Below are positions 1 to 10,757 of a DNA stretch of 64,000 bases, piece after piece (position 1 is the first letter of the stretch; each line of letters begins with the position of its first letter). Location of the stretch: contig CM023541.1 in the NCBI GenBank assembly GCA_013350335.1, positions 38,432,739 to 38,496,738 on the forward strand, read 5' to 3'. Source of the stretch: Chimonanthus salicifolius (lineage: Eukaryota; Streptophyta; Magnoliopsida; Laurales; Calycanthaceae). The position numbers and the translations under genes were made by a program. The notes beneath the pieces were generated by a model. It was not told the DNA's origin. It saw only the letters and a list, made by a program, of their open reading frames with translations, and ran no database searches.

Positions 1-438
1 ATGTCGATGGTGAGACAAGCTTGAGGAATAATGGAAACAGATTAATGGTGGACAATGAATTGCACTAGCGAGTGAATTTCCAACTCTCTCTACAGACAAA
101 GACAAATGACTTCTAAAACATTAGCTATAAGGTTTCATCCATTTCTCAATAAAATACCAAGTCTTCATTGTATTTCATTTCTTCCTAGATTCGTCGTACT
201 CAATTATGATATTCTATACAAAGAAAATGGAAAGGATATTTTTTAGTCTCATGATTTCATCAATATTTGTGACTAGGCAGCCAGGCAATGGATCCTACGA
301 CATTTATAAATAATTCAGCTATAACCCCATCTCAACATTGTTTCTAAAAATGTTTTAAGGGAATTATTCGACTCAATTCAGGATATAACTTTAGAAAAGA
401 AAAAAATATTCATTTATTTATATTTTTAGTGATCAATA

Positions 439-616
439 ACCAGGTGATAATCGTTGCTCCCTCATGTCCCGGGATCAAATCTTGGTGCTACCACTTACTT
501 ATTTAGGCCGACTGTGTGGGCAATGGCGGTGCGGGCCTCAAGAGATTAGTTTTGTTAGGTCAATACCTCAGAGATACCTTCGTTATAAAAAAAAAAGACC
601 AGATGATAATTGTTGC
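439..616 (+). mobile_element. SINE (family A), 5'-truncated, with 19-bp TSD
   Basis: Insert 458-597 ends in an A-run and is bordered by ACCAGRTGATAATYGTTGC at 439-457 and 598-616 (17 of 19 bases identical). A degenerate pol III B-box-like motif (GGGATCAAATC) lies near 470. A relative sits in the opposite orientation at 2500-2622. The A-box end appears lost. Confidence 0.65.
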
Positions 617-617
617 A

Positions 618-1669
618 CATTAATTCATTTTCAATACTTTTAATGAAGATTACTTAGTGATTAGATTTGAAAATATGGATTTGGTAAATGAGAAAGAGTC
701 ACAAAGTCTGAAAAAAAAAAAGAAAAAAAAAACAAACTAGTGACATAGGGTCTACATGAATAATTAATTTCCTCAATGAAACTATAAAAGATTTGGCTGC
801 CGGTGGGATGAACTTGGTCCACATGTTGTTTCCTCTTTTGCCTATTTAGATACACACTCATCCCATGATTGGCTTCCCTTTGTATTTCTGTTTGTCTCCC
901 ATGTTTGACATGAATTAATGGGACTGTCAATGAGTTAGAATCTAGATAGATTAAGTTGCATTTGACTCTTTATCAAAGTGGGTCTAAAACATATGAACCA
1001 TTCCATTTGAAAAGATAAATAGATTGACCTAAGCCAATCAGTTAATATCCCAATAACATCACTTTGGTGAAATGGATTTCTAATGAAATACGGTGTGAAA
1101 TATCTATATATGTATGAATATAATAGTCTAGTACATAAGTAAAAATAATTCAAAATAACTCTAAAATTGAATAACTTGCTTTTAAACTTTTTTAAATTCG
1201 AAAATATTGGTGAAAATAACTCAAAAATCGATTTTTTTTTTAAATAAAAAAAACCAGCATCTGTCGGTTAATACTGGCTGATACGTATCGACTGATAATA
1301 CGACCCGTATCAATGATTTGCACTTGACCAAAAAGCCATGATACGTATCAAAGCCTTTAAGTCGATTATGTATCGGCCGATAACTTGACCTATAATGTCA
1401 TACCATCTCTTTTCAAGTGTGCTAATCTAACTTTTTTTTTCTAAAATTAATAGAAGTTTTTTTATAAAATCAACACCTGAATAAAATGAAGAGAATAGAC
1501 CCTTCAAAGTAGTAAGCAACTATCAAACATATGTATTAAAAAAGAAAAGTCTCTACTACCTTACTATTGTCTTCATTTGCTATTTCATAAATCACATTTT
1601 AGAGTAGAGGATGTCAGATCAAGTAGGTCAAACCTCCATTGGTGGGGTCTTATCAATTACATTTGTGGA
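618..1669. other. Intergenic AT-rich sequence without a gene
   Basis: No coding similarity on either strand. Around 1260-1400 there are scattered GGCCGATA/TATCGGC words resembling the CGGCCGATAT MITE family, but no ends could be defined. Confidence 0.4.
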
Positions 1670-1799
1670 CAGGGTCGAGTTATCCGCCGATATCCGATAT
1701 ATATAACCGATATCAGCCGATATTGATACGTTTTTAAAAAAGAAAAAAGGAAAAAATAAAAGAGAAAAATATCAGGTTATACCGAATTTTTCACCCCTG
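1670..1799. mobile_element. hAT-type MITE, CGGCCGATAT family, copy 1
   Basis: 130-bp element starting CAGGGTCGAG and ending CACCCCTG, flanked by an 8-bp TSD with one mismatch (TTTGTGGA at 1662-1669, GTTGTGGA at 1800-1807). The interior has CGATAT repeats and an A-rich centre. No coding capacity. Confidence 0.7.
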
Positions 1800-1914
1800 G
1801 TTGTGGAGCCTTAAAATGCAATAGGAATTCTAATAACATCCCCGTGCATTACTTGGAAAAATTTAATTGGGCTTTGCACAAGTTTAATTAAATATTATAA
1901 AATAATTTAAAGGG

Positions 1915-2090
1915 GTTGGAGTGATGGTCAAGAATCTATCTCAGGAAGTGGGAATCCTGACTACTCTAGCCCAAAAGGCCACTCTCCATAGAATTACCCA
2001 GTGTATATAAGTAAGAAGGTTTGCACTTGCTCCGAAGATTAGTGGGGTGCTCTATGAGGCTTGGACACCTTGGTCATCAAAAGAAATTAA
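1915..2090 (+). mobile_element. SINE (family C), tRNA-derived
   Basis: Starts GGTTGGAGTGATGGTCAAGA, resembling a pol III A-box region. The later text (ACCCAGTG, TTTGCACTTGC, GGATTAGT-like words) is shared with relatives at 16777-16930 (+), 6664-6800 (-) and 21236-21400 (-). Ends are approximate and no clean TSD was found. Confidence 0.5.
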
Positions 2091-2499
2091 ATGTTGTAAA
2101 ATCAACATCAAGTTGAACTCTGCTTTAATAAGTTAAACGCAAATTAACTTAAAGAGACTCAATTTGAAACTTGGGTTGAGATTAATAGACACAGCTGATT
2201 TATATTTGTAATCTCATATTTAAGCAAGTTAGTCAAATTACAAAAGTTAAGGAGAGAAATTTCTTCACGTTCTTTCTTTGACATGTTTTTGGAGAAGTGT
2301 CTTGACATCTTATCACTGTTATCACAATCTTAGTGTCATCTAATTCAGATTGGTCACTCATTTTCATTTTCTTTTATCATATCACATCTTATCAACAAAG
2401 CTTCTTAGCACTCGAGTATAATTGTCCAATATTGACCAATTGCCCTATCAAACAATATTGAGCACCACATATTTATACAGCTATTATAGGTAATATATT

Positions 2500-2622
2500 A
2501 AAAAAAATTGATAACGAGGATATCCGTGAGGTATTGATCCAACAAAACTAATCCCCTGAGACACGCACCGCCATTGTCCATACATTCGGCTCGGATAAAT
2601 CAAGTGGTAAGACTAAGGTTTG
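2500..2622 (-). mobile_element. SINE (family A) fragment
   Basis: Minus-strand words GGCGGTGCG, GGGATTAGTTTTGTTGGATC and CAATACCTCACGGATA match the plus-strand SINE at 458-597. Degenerate, without clear TSD. Confidence 0.5.
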
Positions 2623-3180
2623 GTAATATACTAATTTATACTCAGACTAACCAATTTTTCAATATGAGCTCATTGGAGAGAGAGAGAATGGGTAGGTAGC
2701 AAGTCTCCATGATTGAGGAGACCAAACCAAGAACTCTGTTACATGTGTCCAAAATTGATGTCATTCCATAAATAAAAATGAGCACATTACATTGATGCAC
2801 TGTTGAGTCATGGACTGTCTACCAATTGAATGGACTGCATTAATTCAAAGGCTATGGATTCATTTAGTGAATTTGAGAGAGTTGACCAATTGGTATTATA
2901 TATGTTAGAGAGATTTTAACCAAGGACCAGCACATAATAATACAAGAGGATGTCGACTGCAAGAAGCTCACTCTTACTTTGTAAACTAACTATGCATTTC
3001 CAAGTGTTTCTTCCAGATAATGATAATGATTATGATTGTGGTCTTTTTCAACCTGTAGTCACACTCTAATGAGTTGTATCCATGAGGGAGTGTAAACATC
3101 ATGTGTGGATTACATTGATTAGGGGAGCAGTTGGTAGAAAATTTTAGAAAATGCTTCTACATTGAGCTACATTGATTAAA

Positions 3181-3336
3181 GATGTGACATGAGTATCATC
3201 ACCATAACTCAAAGGCAGGAATTTGACTTAGAGATGTGACATGAGTATCATCACCATAATTCAAAGGCAGGATTTTGACTTAGAGATGTGACATGAGTAT
3301 CATCACCATAACTCAAAGGCAGATATTTGACTTAGA
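3181..3336 (+). repeat. Tandem repeat, 3 x 52 bp
   Basis: Three adjacent units beginning GATGTGACATGAGTATCATC at 3181, 3233 and 3285, with few differences between them. Non-coding. SINE-like text (GCGTTTGATTCACACTC) follows at about 3350. Confidence 0.85.
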
Positions 3337-3766
3337 AAATAGTAGTTCTGCGTTTGATTCACACTCTATTTCAAGGGTCACTCTATGTACAGTTAATCGG
3401 TGTGTGTGGGTAGGGAGTATTGTATTGAGGCTACTGACAAATGAATCCATATTGAAAGTGTAGAGGGAGATCTAGGGATTTATAAAGAACTTGAGCAACT
3501 CCATCTAATAGACTAGTCTTTTGGGATAGATACTCTGTTCTAATAGTTAGTACATGCCCCGAGAATTAATCGGATGCTTTAAGAGGCCAGTACCCTTAGT
3601 CATAAAAAATAAAATAAAAAAGTATCACCACCATAATAAAAGAGAGAAGATTTTAGATATATTTTAGTTGTTGAAGAATCACTTTTACTATAACACAACT
3701 CTTAATGTGTTATTTTAAGATTCATTTCTAAATTCAAATACTTCGATCTAAAGTGATAGGTAATAA

Positions 3767-3863
3767 TAGGGGTCCCAACATCGGCCGTTTTTATAAAAAA
3801 AAATAAAGGAAAGAGAAAAATATCGGCCGATATATCAACTGGGACCATTTTTTTTTACCCCTG
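3767..3863. mobile_element. hAT-type MITE, CGGCCGATAT family, copy 2
   Basis: 97-bp element, ends TAGGGGTCCC and TTACCCCTG, flanked by a perfect 8-bp TSD GGTAATAA (3759-3766 and 3864-3871). Contains ATCGGCCG and ATATCGGCCGATAT. Confidence 0.8.
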
Positions 3864-4611
3864 GGTAATAAACTAGAAGCAAATATGTAGAAGAATAAGA
3901 GATTTTAAGCTATGAAAGTATCCTATACAATGGAGCTCCATCTACTAAGTCTAAATATTCAATTGAAAACCCTCTCTATCAACAACTAATCTCTACATTC
4001 TCTAATGACAAACAGTAAGATTTTAATCTCATTTAATTTTCTCTTAATCTCCCAGATCTCCAATGTTAAAATCTATCGATTGTCAAACACCCTTTTAGAA
4101 TACGGTGATGGTTTAGGTAATTGGGCATTGACTATTTAGATTGATAATTACAATAATTGCCTTTTATAAATTGAACAAGTATCACTGTTTAAATTCTAAA
4201 ATCTAAATCTTATATCTTAAATTGAGCCATTGATTTGATAAAAATGATGAAAGTTGTTCGGAAAAAAAAAATTAAATTTGTCGCCTCTTGGCCTCACTCA
4301 CCATATCATTACGAGTGAGTGGGAGTTCACTCGAGCATATTAACTTGAAAAATAGTTGTCACGCATTGAATATGCACTTGAGATATACTCTTATATTGAT
4401 GTAGTATTTCATATAATCATGATTTAAGTGTTCATAAGTGTTGTTTGACTTGCCATGCAAGCATTCCAATTAGATTGAAGTATGCTTTAAAACCCTATGT
4501 TTGTGTAGGCGTTCATGAGAGAGAAAAAATAGTTAGGTTGGGCGTCATTTGTCCCACATTGCCTATAAGGAGAGTTGTTCTGTGTGACATAAGTTGATAT
4601 CCCTTCTAAAC

Positions 4612-4750
4612 TGTAACGCCCTGCTATTTTCTACAGTTTAAACAGGTTGTGGCCCATTTAACGGGCGTTATCCAATGCATCACACATCTAACGGGTCTTA
4701 CATCACAGATTTGTGACTAGGGAGATAAGTATTTTTTTTTTTAGATTATA

Positions 4751-4781
<31 letters not shown>

Positions 4782-5118
4782 TTAAAATCTATCCAACTAA
4801 ATAAATTTCCATGTGAAAGAATTATATATATAAATATACACCCACTAAATAAATTTTAATGGGAAAGGATTTTAATTAAACTTACTAACTTTAGAATAAA
4901 AATTTATTAAACTTTTATTCTTACATTTTAATTATCCTTTTAATTACAGAAAATGTAAGAATAAAAGTTTAATAAATTTTTATTCCAAAGTTAGTAAGTT
5001 TAATTAAAATCCTTTCCCATTAAAATTTATTTAGTGGGTGTATATATATAATTCTTTCACATGGAAATTTAGAAATTTATTTAGTTGAATAGATTTTTTT
5101 TTTTAAATATATACATAC

Positions 5119-5200
<82 letters not shown>

Positions 5201-5792
5201 TTATAATCTAAAAAAAAAAAATTACTTATCTCCCCAGCCACAAATCTGTGATGTAAGACCCGTTAGATGTGTGATGCGTTGGATCACGCCCATTCAGCCT
5301 GCAGTTGAGCGGGCCACGACCCGTTTAGACTGTAGAAAGGAGCGGGGCATTACAGGTGGTATCAGAAGTTGGGTTCAACCCACGGACTGTGAGTACGAGG
5401 TTGGGCCTAAGATTAGAGACATGCTAGACCCCTTTTCTATCTTAGGTGAGTGATGGTAGAAACTTTAAGAGGGTAGATTTTGGATTTTGGTAGTAGAATA
5501 TGATGTCTTGATTTGTTATTAGCATATTAATAGTCGATGTTGTCCCTCTCATTTTTTTTGTGGATGACATTAAGATTTGTGCAATGTGCAGTTGGGCATG
5601 AAGGATTTGATGGCTTCGTTATTTCATTTATAATCTTAAGAAGAAAAAAATATATATTGATTTCCCCCAGCCACAAATATGTGATGTGAAACCCATTAAT
5701 TACGTTATAAATTACGTTGGATCACACCCGTTCAGCTTACAGTTAAATGGGCCACGACCCATTTAGACTGTAGAAATGAGTGAGACGTTAAA
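4612..5792 (+). mobile_element. Non-autonomous LTR element with a palindromic LTR
   Basis: A 743-bp unit (4612-5354) starts TGTAACGCCC and ends GCATTACA. It is followed by a primer-binding site TGGTATCAGAAG (5357-5368), close to the complement of plant initiator-Met tRNA. Internal sequence runs to about 5640. A truncated copy of the 3' part of the first LTR lies at about 5641-5792. Flanks TAAAC (4607-4611) and GAAAC (5793-5797) fit a 5-bp TSD with one mismatch. The first LTR is itself a long inverted repeat centred near 4950. A fold-back DNA element is an alternative, but the adjacent PBS and second LTR piece favour an LTR element. No Gag/Pol coding is visible. Confidence 0.6.
5105..5197. repeat. 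(ACAT)n and (AT)n microsatellite
   Basis: About five ACAT units followed by more than 30 AT dinucleotides, inside the right arm of the palindromic LTR. A shorter AT run sits in the left arm near 4755-4780. Confidence 0.9.
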
Positions 5793-5797
5793 GAAAC

Positions 5798-6663
5798 AAA
5801 GTCGTGCATGCCCGTGTAGAGCCCTGAAGGGGACAATATTGTGCTGAAGAAAATTGTTCTGTAAAATATAAGTTGAAACCCCTCCTCCTTCACTATTGAC
5901 TCTAGATCAATTTTGCAAAGCCTAATAAATTCTTAATTTTAGGTCACTTGATTTGGGCTTGTGCAGGCCAAAAACTGACCCGTTCAGCCCGAATTGTAGC
6001 CCTATTCGGACCTAGGATTGGGGTCGAATATTTTGAGCCAAAAAGATGAGCTTGATCCGAACCAAGTGAATGCAAACATGAACTTTTTTAGACTTTTCAT
6101 TGGCCAATTAAGTTAGACCCAGCCGAAATTGTAACCCTAGGTCCGAAGTATGTACCCCACCCACCTTCTCTCCAATTTAATAAAAATGAATTTTACCCAT
6201 TTGTAATTTACATTGACTCTGATTCAGAGTATTTCAAAGGCCCTTTTTTATGAAATTGTACGTTATGTAATTTTCATTTGACTTCAATAAAATGTCTTCA
6301 AGCGACAAAAAATATTGAGGTTCACGTATTCCTATCTTATCTTTTCTTTCTTTATTACTAAGATGTCTAAATCTCTTCGAACATTTGATTAACTATCAAG
6401 ACATGTGCAAGACTCTCACTTAGTAAGTCGGGTTCACAGGATCAGTTCAACCCCTTTAAATTGCTAACGTACCTTCATAACTACACCAACCTTCTCTCCA
6501 ATTTAATAAAATTGAATTTTACCCATTTGTAAACGTTATGTAATTTTCTTTTGACTTCAATAAAATGTCTTCAAGTGACAAAAATATTGAGGTGCAAAGA
6601 TTCCTAGCTTACTTTTTTTCTCTTTATGTCTAAGGTGTCCAAACTTTTTAGAGCATTTCGATT
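5798..6663. other. Intergenic, no gene
   Basis: Non-coding. Two similar blocks about 295 bp apart (around 6170-6360 and 6485-6660: CTTCTCCAATTTAATAAAA, GACTTCAATAAAATGTCTTCAAG) indicate an old segmental duplication of roughly 180 bp. Confidence 0.5.
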
Positions 6664-6800
6664 AATTCTTGGAGCATGTGCAAGCATTCCTACCCATATA
6701 CACACAAAGTAACTCTTTTTGAAGTGGCCATGTAGTAATCGAATTTAGAACTCCCACTTGGTGAGAAAGTTCATGGTCATCATCTCAACCCTTTTAGATT
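6664..6800 (-). mobile_element. SINE (family C) copy
   Basis: Plus-strand words GGCATGTGCAAG-like, AAGTAACTC and TCATCTCAACCCTTTTAGATT parallel the better copy at 21236-21400, read on the minus strand. Degenerate. Confidence 0.4.
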
Positions 6801-6935
6801 TCTAGCGTACCTTCGTAACTACAATTGCTTCTTCACTATCTTAGATATAAATTGTTTATAATTTATCATTCCAAGAATTAAAACTTATATATTATCTATC
6901 TACTTTGAGAAAAAACGAGTTCGAGCTCCCATGGC

Positions 6936-8320
6936 TAGGCCCGGCCTTACTATAAGGCAAGTTAGGCCTGGGCCTTAGGCCCCCATTTAAAAGGGCCTCA
7001 CTCCTATTTTGATTGCATGGTGGACTGAATGGAATTGAGAGACAGAGCATGTGGAAAAGGAGACAAGACTAAACATATTCAGGTCCAACCTAACTATAAG
7101 GAAGTTAGGCTTGGGCCTTAGGCCCCCATTTAAAAATGGCCCCACTCCTATTTTGATTGCATGGTGGACTGAATGGGATTGAGAGACAGAACATGTGGAA
7201 AGCGGACAAGACTAAACATGTTCAGATCCAACCTAACTACAAGGCAAGTTAGGCCTGGGCCTTAGGCCCCCATTTGAAAAAGACCCCACTCCTATTTTGA
7301 TTGCATGGTGGAGTGGATGGGATTGAGAGACAGAGCATGTGGAAAAATGGACATGTCTAAGCCTGTTTTACTTAGATGAAAAATGGTAAAACCATTTGCA
7401 ATGGGAGGAAATGCAAAGTATTCAATTTTTTAGAGATTTGTCAAGAGTTTTTTTTAAATTATGATAAGATATTTGGTAATAAATACTCTACAATTGAAAT
7501 GAGACTAGTTTTAGTAGAGGTATTCATCGAGAGTTAGGACATAGTTTTAGAAAATACTCAATCATTCAACTAAAGATCTCCAATTTTGATCATAGACCTA
7601 AAGGATCTTTCATCTAATAAGTGAATCAAATGTTTCGAAAATTACATATGTTGGCAAAGAGATATAAGGGCTACAAAGCTAGAAAAATTCAATAATTTCA
7701 AGTACTCAAGAGTCGAGAGGGCCTCTTCTGTTGATAAAATAAGCAACTGATTAAAGTACTTTAGATGAGGGGAATATATTTCAAGGGATTCTCCTAGCCA
7801 TTTCTGGTATTGTTTGCATTTTCTGTAGGTGTTGATTTGTGAATTTGTAGGGCTGAGATTTTGGATTATTTTGTGCTTCTTTTGGTTTAAGTTTATGCCT
7901 ATAAAATTTTATTTAACAATATATTTCCTCCCTGCAAATCATGCTGTGACTTTTAATTTAGAGATCTTTGGTCAGTTGGGAGAATAATAGAGGACATTGT
8001 AATCATTAATCAATTCTCTTATTTCAATAGTGTCATGTTCTATTGTTCTTTAACCTTTAAATTTAGCTCATTTTAATTTTTCATTAATTTAAACACTAAA
8101 TGAATTGACCATATTTGTAATTATATTTTAGCAAAACATGAATACAAAATTTAATTAGTAATTTTACATCTCAAAAGGTAAGAAAAATAGATTTTAGATA
8201 ATTTTATTATTACATAATTAAAATTTTAATTAATTATTACTTATAATAATATATTAAATACCACGAAGGCTCCATTTAGATTTTTCGCCTTAGGCCTCAA
8301 CATGTGTCAAGCCGGCCCTG
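6936..8320. mobile_element. Non-autonomous hAT-type transposon, 1385 bp (copy 1)
   Basis: Ends TAGGCCCGGCCTTAC and (reverse complement of the right end) CAGGGCCGGCTTGAC form terminal inverted repeats. Flanks CCCATGGC (6928-6935) and TCCATGGC (8321-8328) fit an 8-bp TSD with one mismatch, as for hAT elements. The left part holds three tandem units of about 143 bp (GGCCTTAGGCCCCCATTT words at about 6970, 7114, 7258). No transposase frame is seen. A homologous copy is at 18039-19287. It has interrupted an older SINE-like sequence. Confidence 0.8.
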
Positions 8321-8328
8321 TCCATGGC

Positions 8329-9384
8329 CTAACCTTGGTGTGCCCTAAGGGTAATAGGCTCACCCTTGGAGGTTTTACGCTGGGTATCCTGCGATTTCCC
8401 ACACATAAATTCAAAAAAAAAACTTATAAATGAAATTGGTTTTATATAAATGAGAAATCTAAACTTTGGTTAATGCGGTCTTGAATTCTTGTTATGCAAA
8501 TTCGCTTGGATACAAGAATACATGTAACATGATGGTAGAATCCTCACATCTCATAAAATGACAAATTAAAATAGTAGTTAATTAAATACAAATTATCACT
8601 TTTATCAACCAATTGTAATTATTTAATTTAAGATGATAACGATAAATAATTATTTTAATGAAAATATATGACAATGTAAGCTATTTATTTGTGATAAAAA
8701 AATGGTGGCCTTCAAAGACATACCGATCGTCTTTGAGAACTTAGGTCATCCGAATAATCATTCCTAATTGAGACAATATAATAATGGGTGAAACCAGTTT
8801 TATTTTTTTTATATTATATATTTTTACATGAAATGAACCATTATTCTTGTAGCATGTGTGCCCAACATCACACATGTTCCATTACATTATTCTTGTTGTT
8901 GGCTGGTGCTAAATTATTATTTATTTTAGAGTTCTTTAAAATATTAAATCATAAATTTTATTTTTTTTAAAACCAATCTCAACCATCCATATATTATACA
9001 GCTTTAAAAATTATTATATCTAAGACATCTTCCTATTGAATTTAAAATGTTTGTTAAACTTTTAAATCCCAAATCAAGAATTAAAATAATCATACAAATC
9101 TTAAATGTATCAAATAAGACATCAAAATAAATTTATATATTTCTCTACATTACCACCCTTCAAATAATAAACCTTATCCCATCAGATAGCTACTAAGAAA
9201 AAATAGAATCATGTTTCCATACACCAACTGTATTAGCAATTGAATAAATGAATGGGTAGCGATACTCCCACGGGCTTTTGTTTAATCCAACACGAGTTTT
9301 ATTGTATTGTCCATTTTGCCTTTTGAATCGGCTCGCCGAAACCTTTGAATCACTTACAGCAAAGGAACAATCATATTAGTATTC
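8329..9384. other. Intergenic, no gene
   Basis: AT-rich non-coding sequence. 8329-8400 continues the SINE-like text interrupted by the hAT element (B-box-like GAGTTCGAGCTCCC lies left of it at 6917-6930). 9249-9345 resembles one arm of the MITE at 19889-20112. Confidence 0.4.
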
Positions 9385-9671
9385 TTGAGGTATAACTCAC
9401 TTTCAAGAGCTAATTATTAAGAAGGGAGTGTTTCAAGTGTTATATAAAATTATTGGTTTTTCAGTCTAAGACGATTTGTAATTTTTTGTCAATTTCATAC
9501 CTTCCCTCACATGCCGTTATTGCACGTGGAGATATCTGGGGAACCTGCTCTGATACTATAAAGAAAATTATCACTCTAAAATACTAGCGATTGAGACAAG
9601 GGTGCCTCAAGTGTTATATAGAATCATTGATTTTTCAATCATGAGATGTGAAACTTTTTGTCAACTTCACA
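9385..9671 (-). mobile_element. TRIM-like miniature LTR element
   Basis: Two direct repeats of about 113 bp (9385-9499 and 9559-9671) share CAAGTGTTATATA, ATTGRTTTTTCA and TTTTTTGTCAA words. Between them, read on the minus strand, lie a primer-binding site TAGTATCAGAGC (9547-9558) and a purine tract GTGAGGGAAGG (9500-9510) next to the second repeat. This is the order expected of a terminal-repeat retrotransposon in miniature. The LTRs are diverged (roughly 70-75 percent by eye) and the outer end and TSD are not clear. Confidence 0.5.
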
Positions 9672-10146
9672 CTCTAAAATAAAAATTTCCTTTAAATTTT
9701 TTATCTACTTGACTTAAGTAAATAATGTTAGTAGTTCATAAAAAACTCTATTTCAACTATTTATTTACTATAAATGTTTAATGAGAATAACTTCTTATAA
9801 ATTCTCAAATTAATATATTTTTTAATTTATAAGATTAATAGGTTTTATCTTATTATTAAATTATATTTAATCTAATCTCAGTAATGAAAGTCTCGTGGCT
9901 CAGTCATGTCAGGTTAGTATGTTCCTTAAAATAAAGGGTTATGGAGATCAATTTGTCTTTTTAATTTATTATAACAAATTAAAAAATTGAAGAATAAAAA
10001 TAAAATATATCAAATTATCCCTTTAAGAAAAAGCATGGACGTACAAATCAATTCTTAAAAACAATTCATTCATTAAATGAAAGAGTTTATTATTAATTAT
10101 TTAAAACTGAATATTATAGTATAAAATTTCCAGTGAGATAAACCAA

Positions 10147-10749
10147 GGGTGCCCATATAGACACCGCAGAATCCTGTCACCAGACACCGATTTTTAGATT
10201 TTAAGTGGAAATTACCATGCTGCCCTTCCGCACAGAATCGATCGATCGATTGTGCAGTGCACTTTTCGCATCGATCGATCGATTACACTCCTAAATGTGT
10301 TTTCGGCACACCTTAGGGATACCCTTATTTGTAAAACACTCTGTTTTAAATATTTGGGAGTGTCAAAAGACCTTGAAGTCTTAAAGTATTTTTATCAGGT
10401 TATCGTAATTAGTCCGGATATTCAATTTGAGAAATTTTGAAAATATACAGTGGTTAAAAAACAACTTTAAAATTTTAAATTTTTTTTTTATTTAATTACT
10501 GTATGAATCGATCGATTCATAGCATGCTATCAATCGATCGATTGATAGCATGCTATCAATCGATCGACAGAATCAATTTCATATTTTTGCGATCGTTTTC
10601 TTCCGCTCGTGTAATCGATCGATTGATGTGAAAAGTGCACTGCACAATCGATCGATCGATTCTGCGGGAAGGACAGCATGGTAATTTCCACTTAAAATCT
10701 AAAAATCGGTGTCTGGTGACAGGATTCTGCGGTGTCTATATGGCCACCC
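10147..10749. mobile_element. hAT-type MITE, 603 bp, rich in CGATCG palindromes
   Basis: Terminal inverted repeats of about 135 bp start GGGTGCCCATATAGACACC and are nearly perfect, flanked by a perfect 8-bp TSD TAAACCAA (10139-10146, 10750-10757). Inner arms contain ATCGATCGATCGATTGTGCA and its complement. The centre (10503-10568) contains further ATCGATCGAT palindromes separated by TAGCATGCTA. No coding capacity. Confidence 0.9.
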
Positions 10750-10757
10750 TAAACCAA

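Noticed and set aside
1250..1400. Another bounded CGGCCGATAT MITE
   Set aside because: Shares words with the family, but no matching ends or TSD could be found.
3181..3336. CRISPR-like array
   Set aside because: Three contiguous 52-bp units without spacers in a plant genome; an ordinary tandem repeat.
4612..5354. Simple MITE / fold-back DNA transposon
   Set aside because: Considered seriously, but the adjacent initiator-Met PBS and a second partial LTR with a TSD-like flank favour an LTR element. Not fully excluded.
5085..5453. 122-codon open frame starting in the AT microsatellite
   Set aside because: The first third is an (IY)n translation of the (AT)n repeat and the rest is LTR/PBS sequence.
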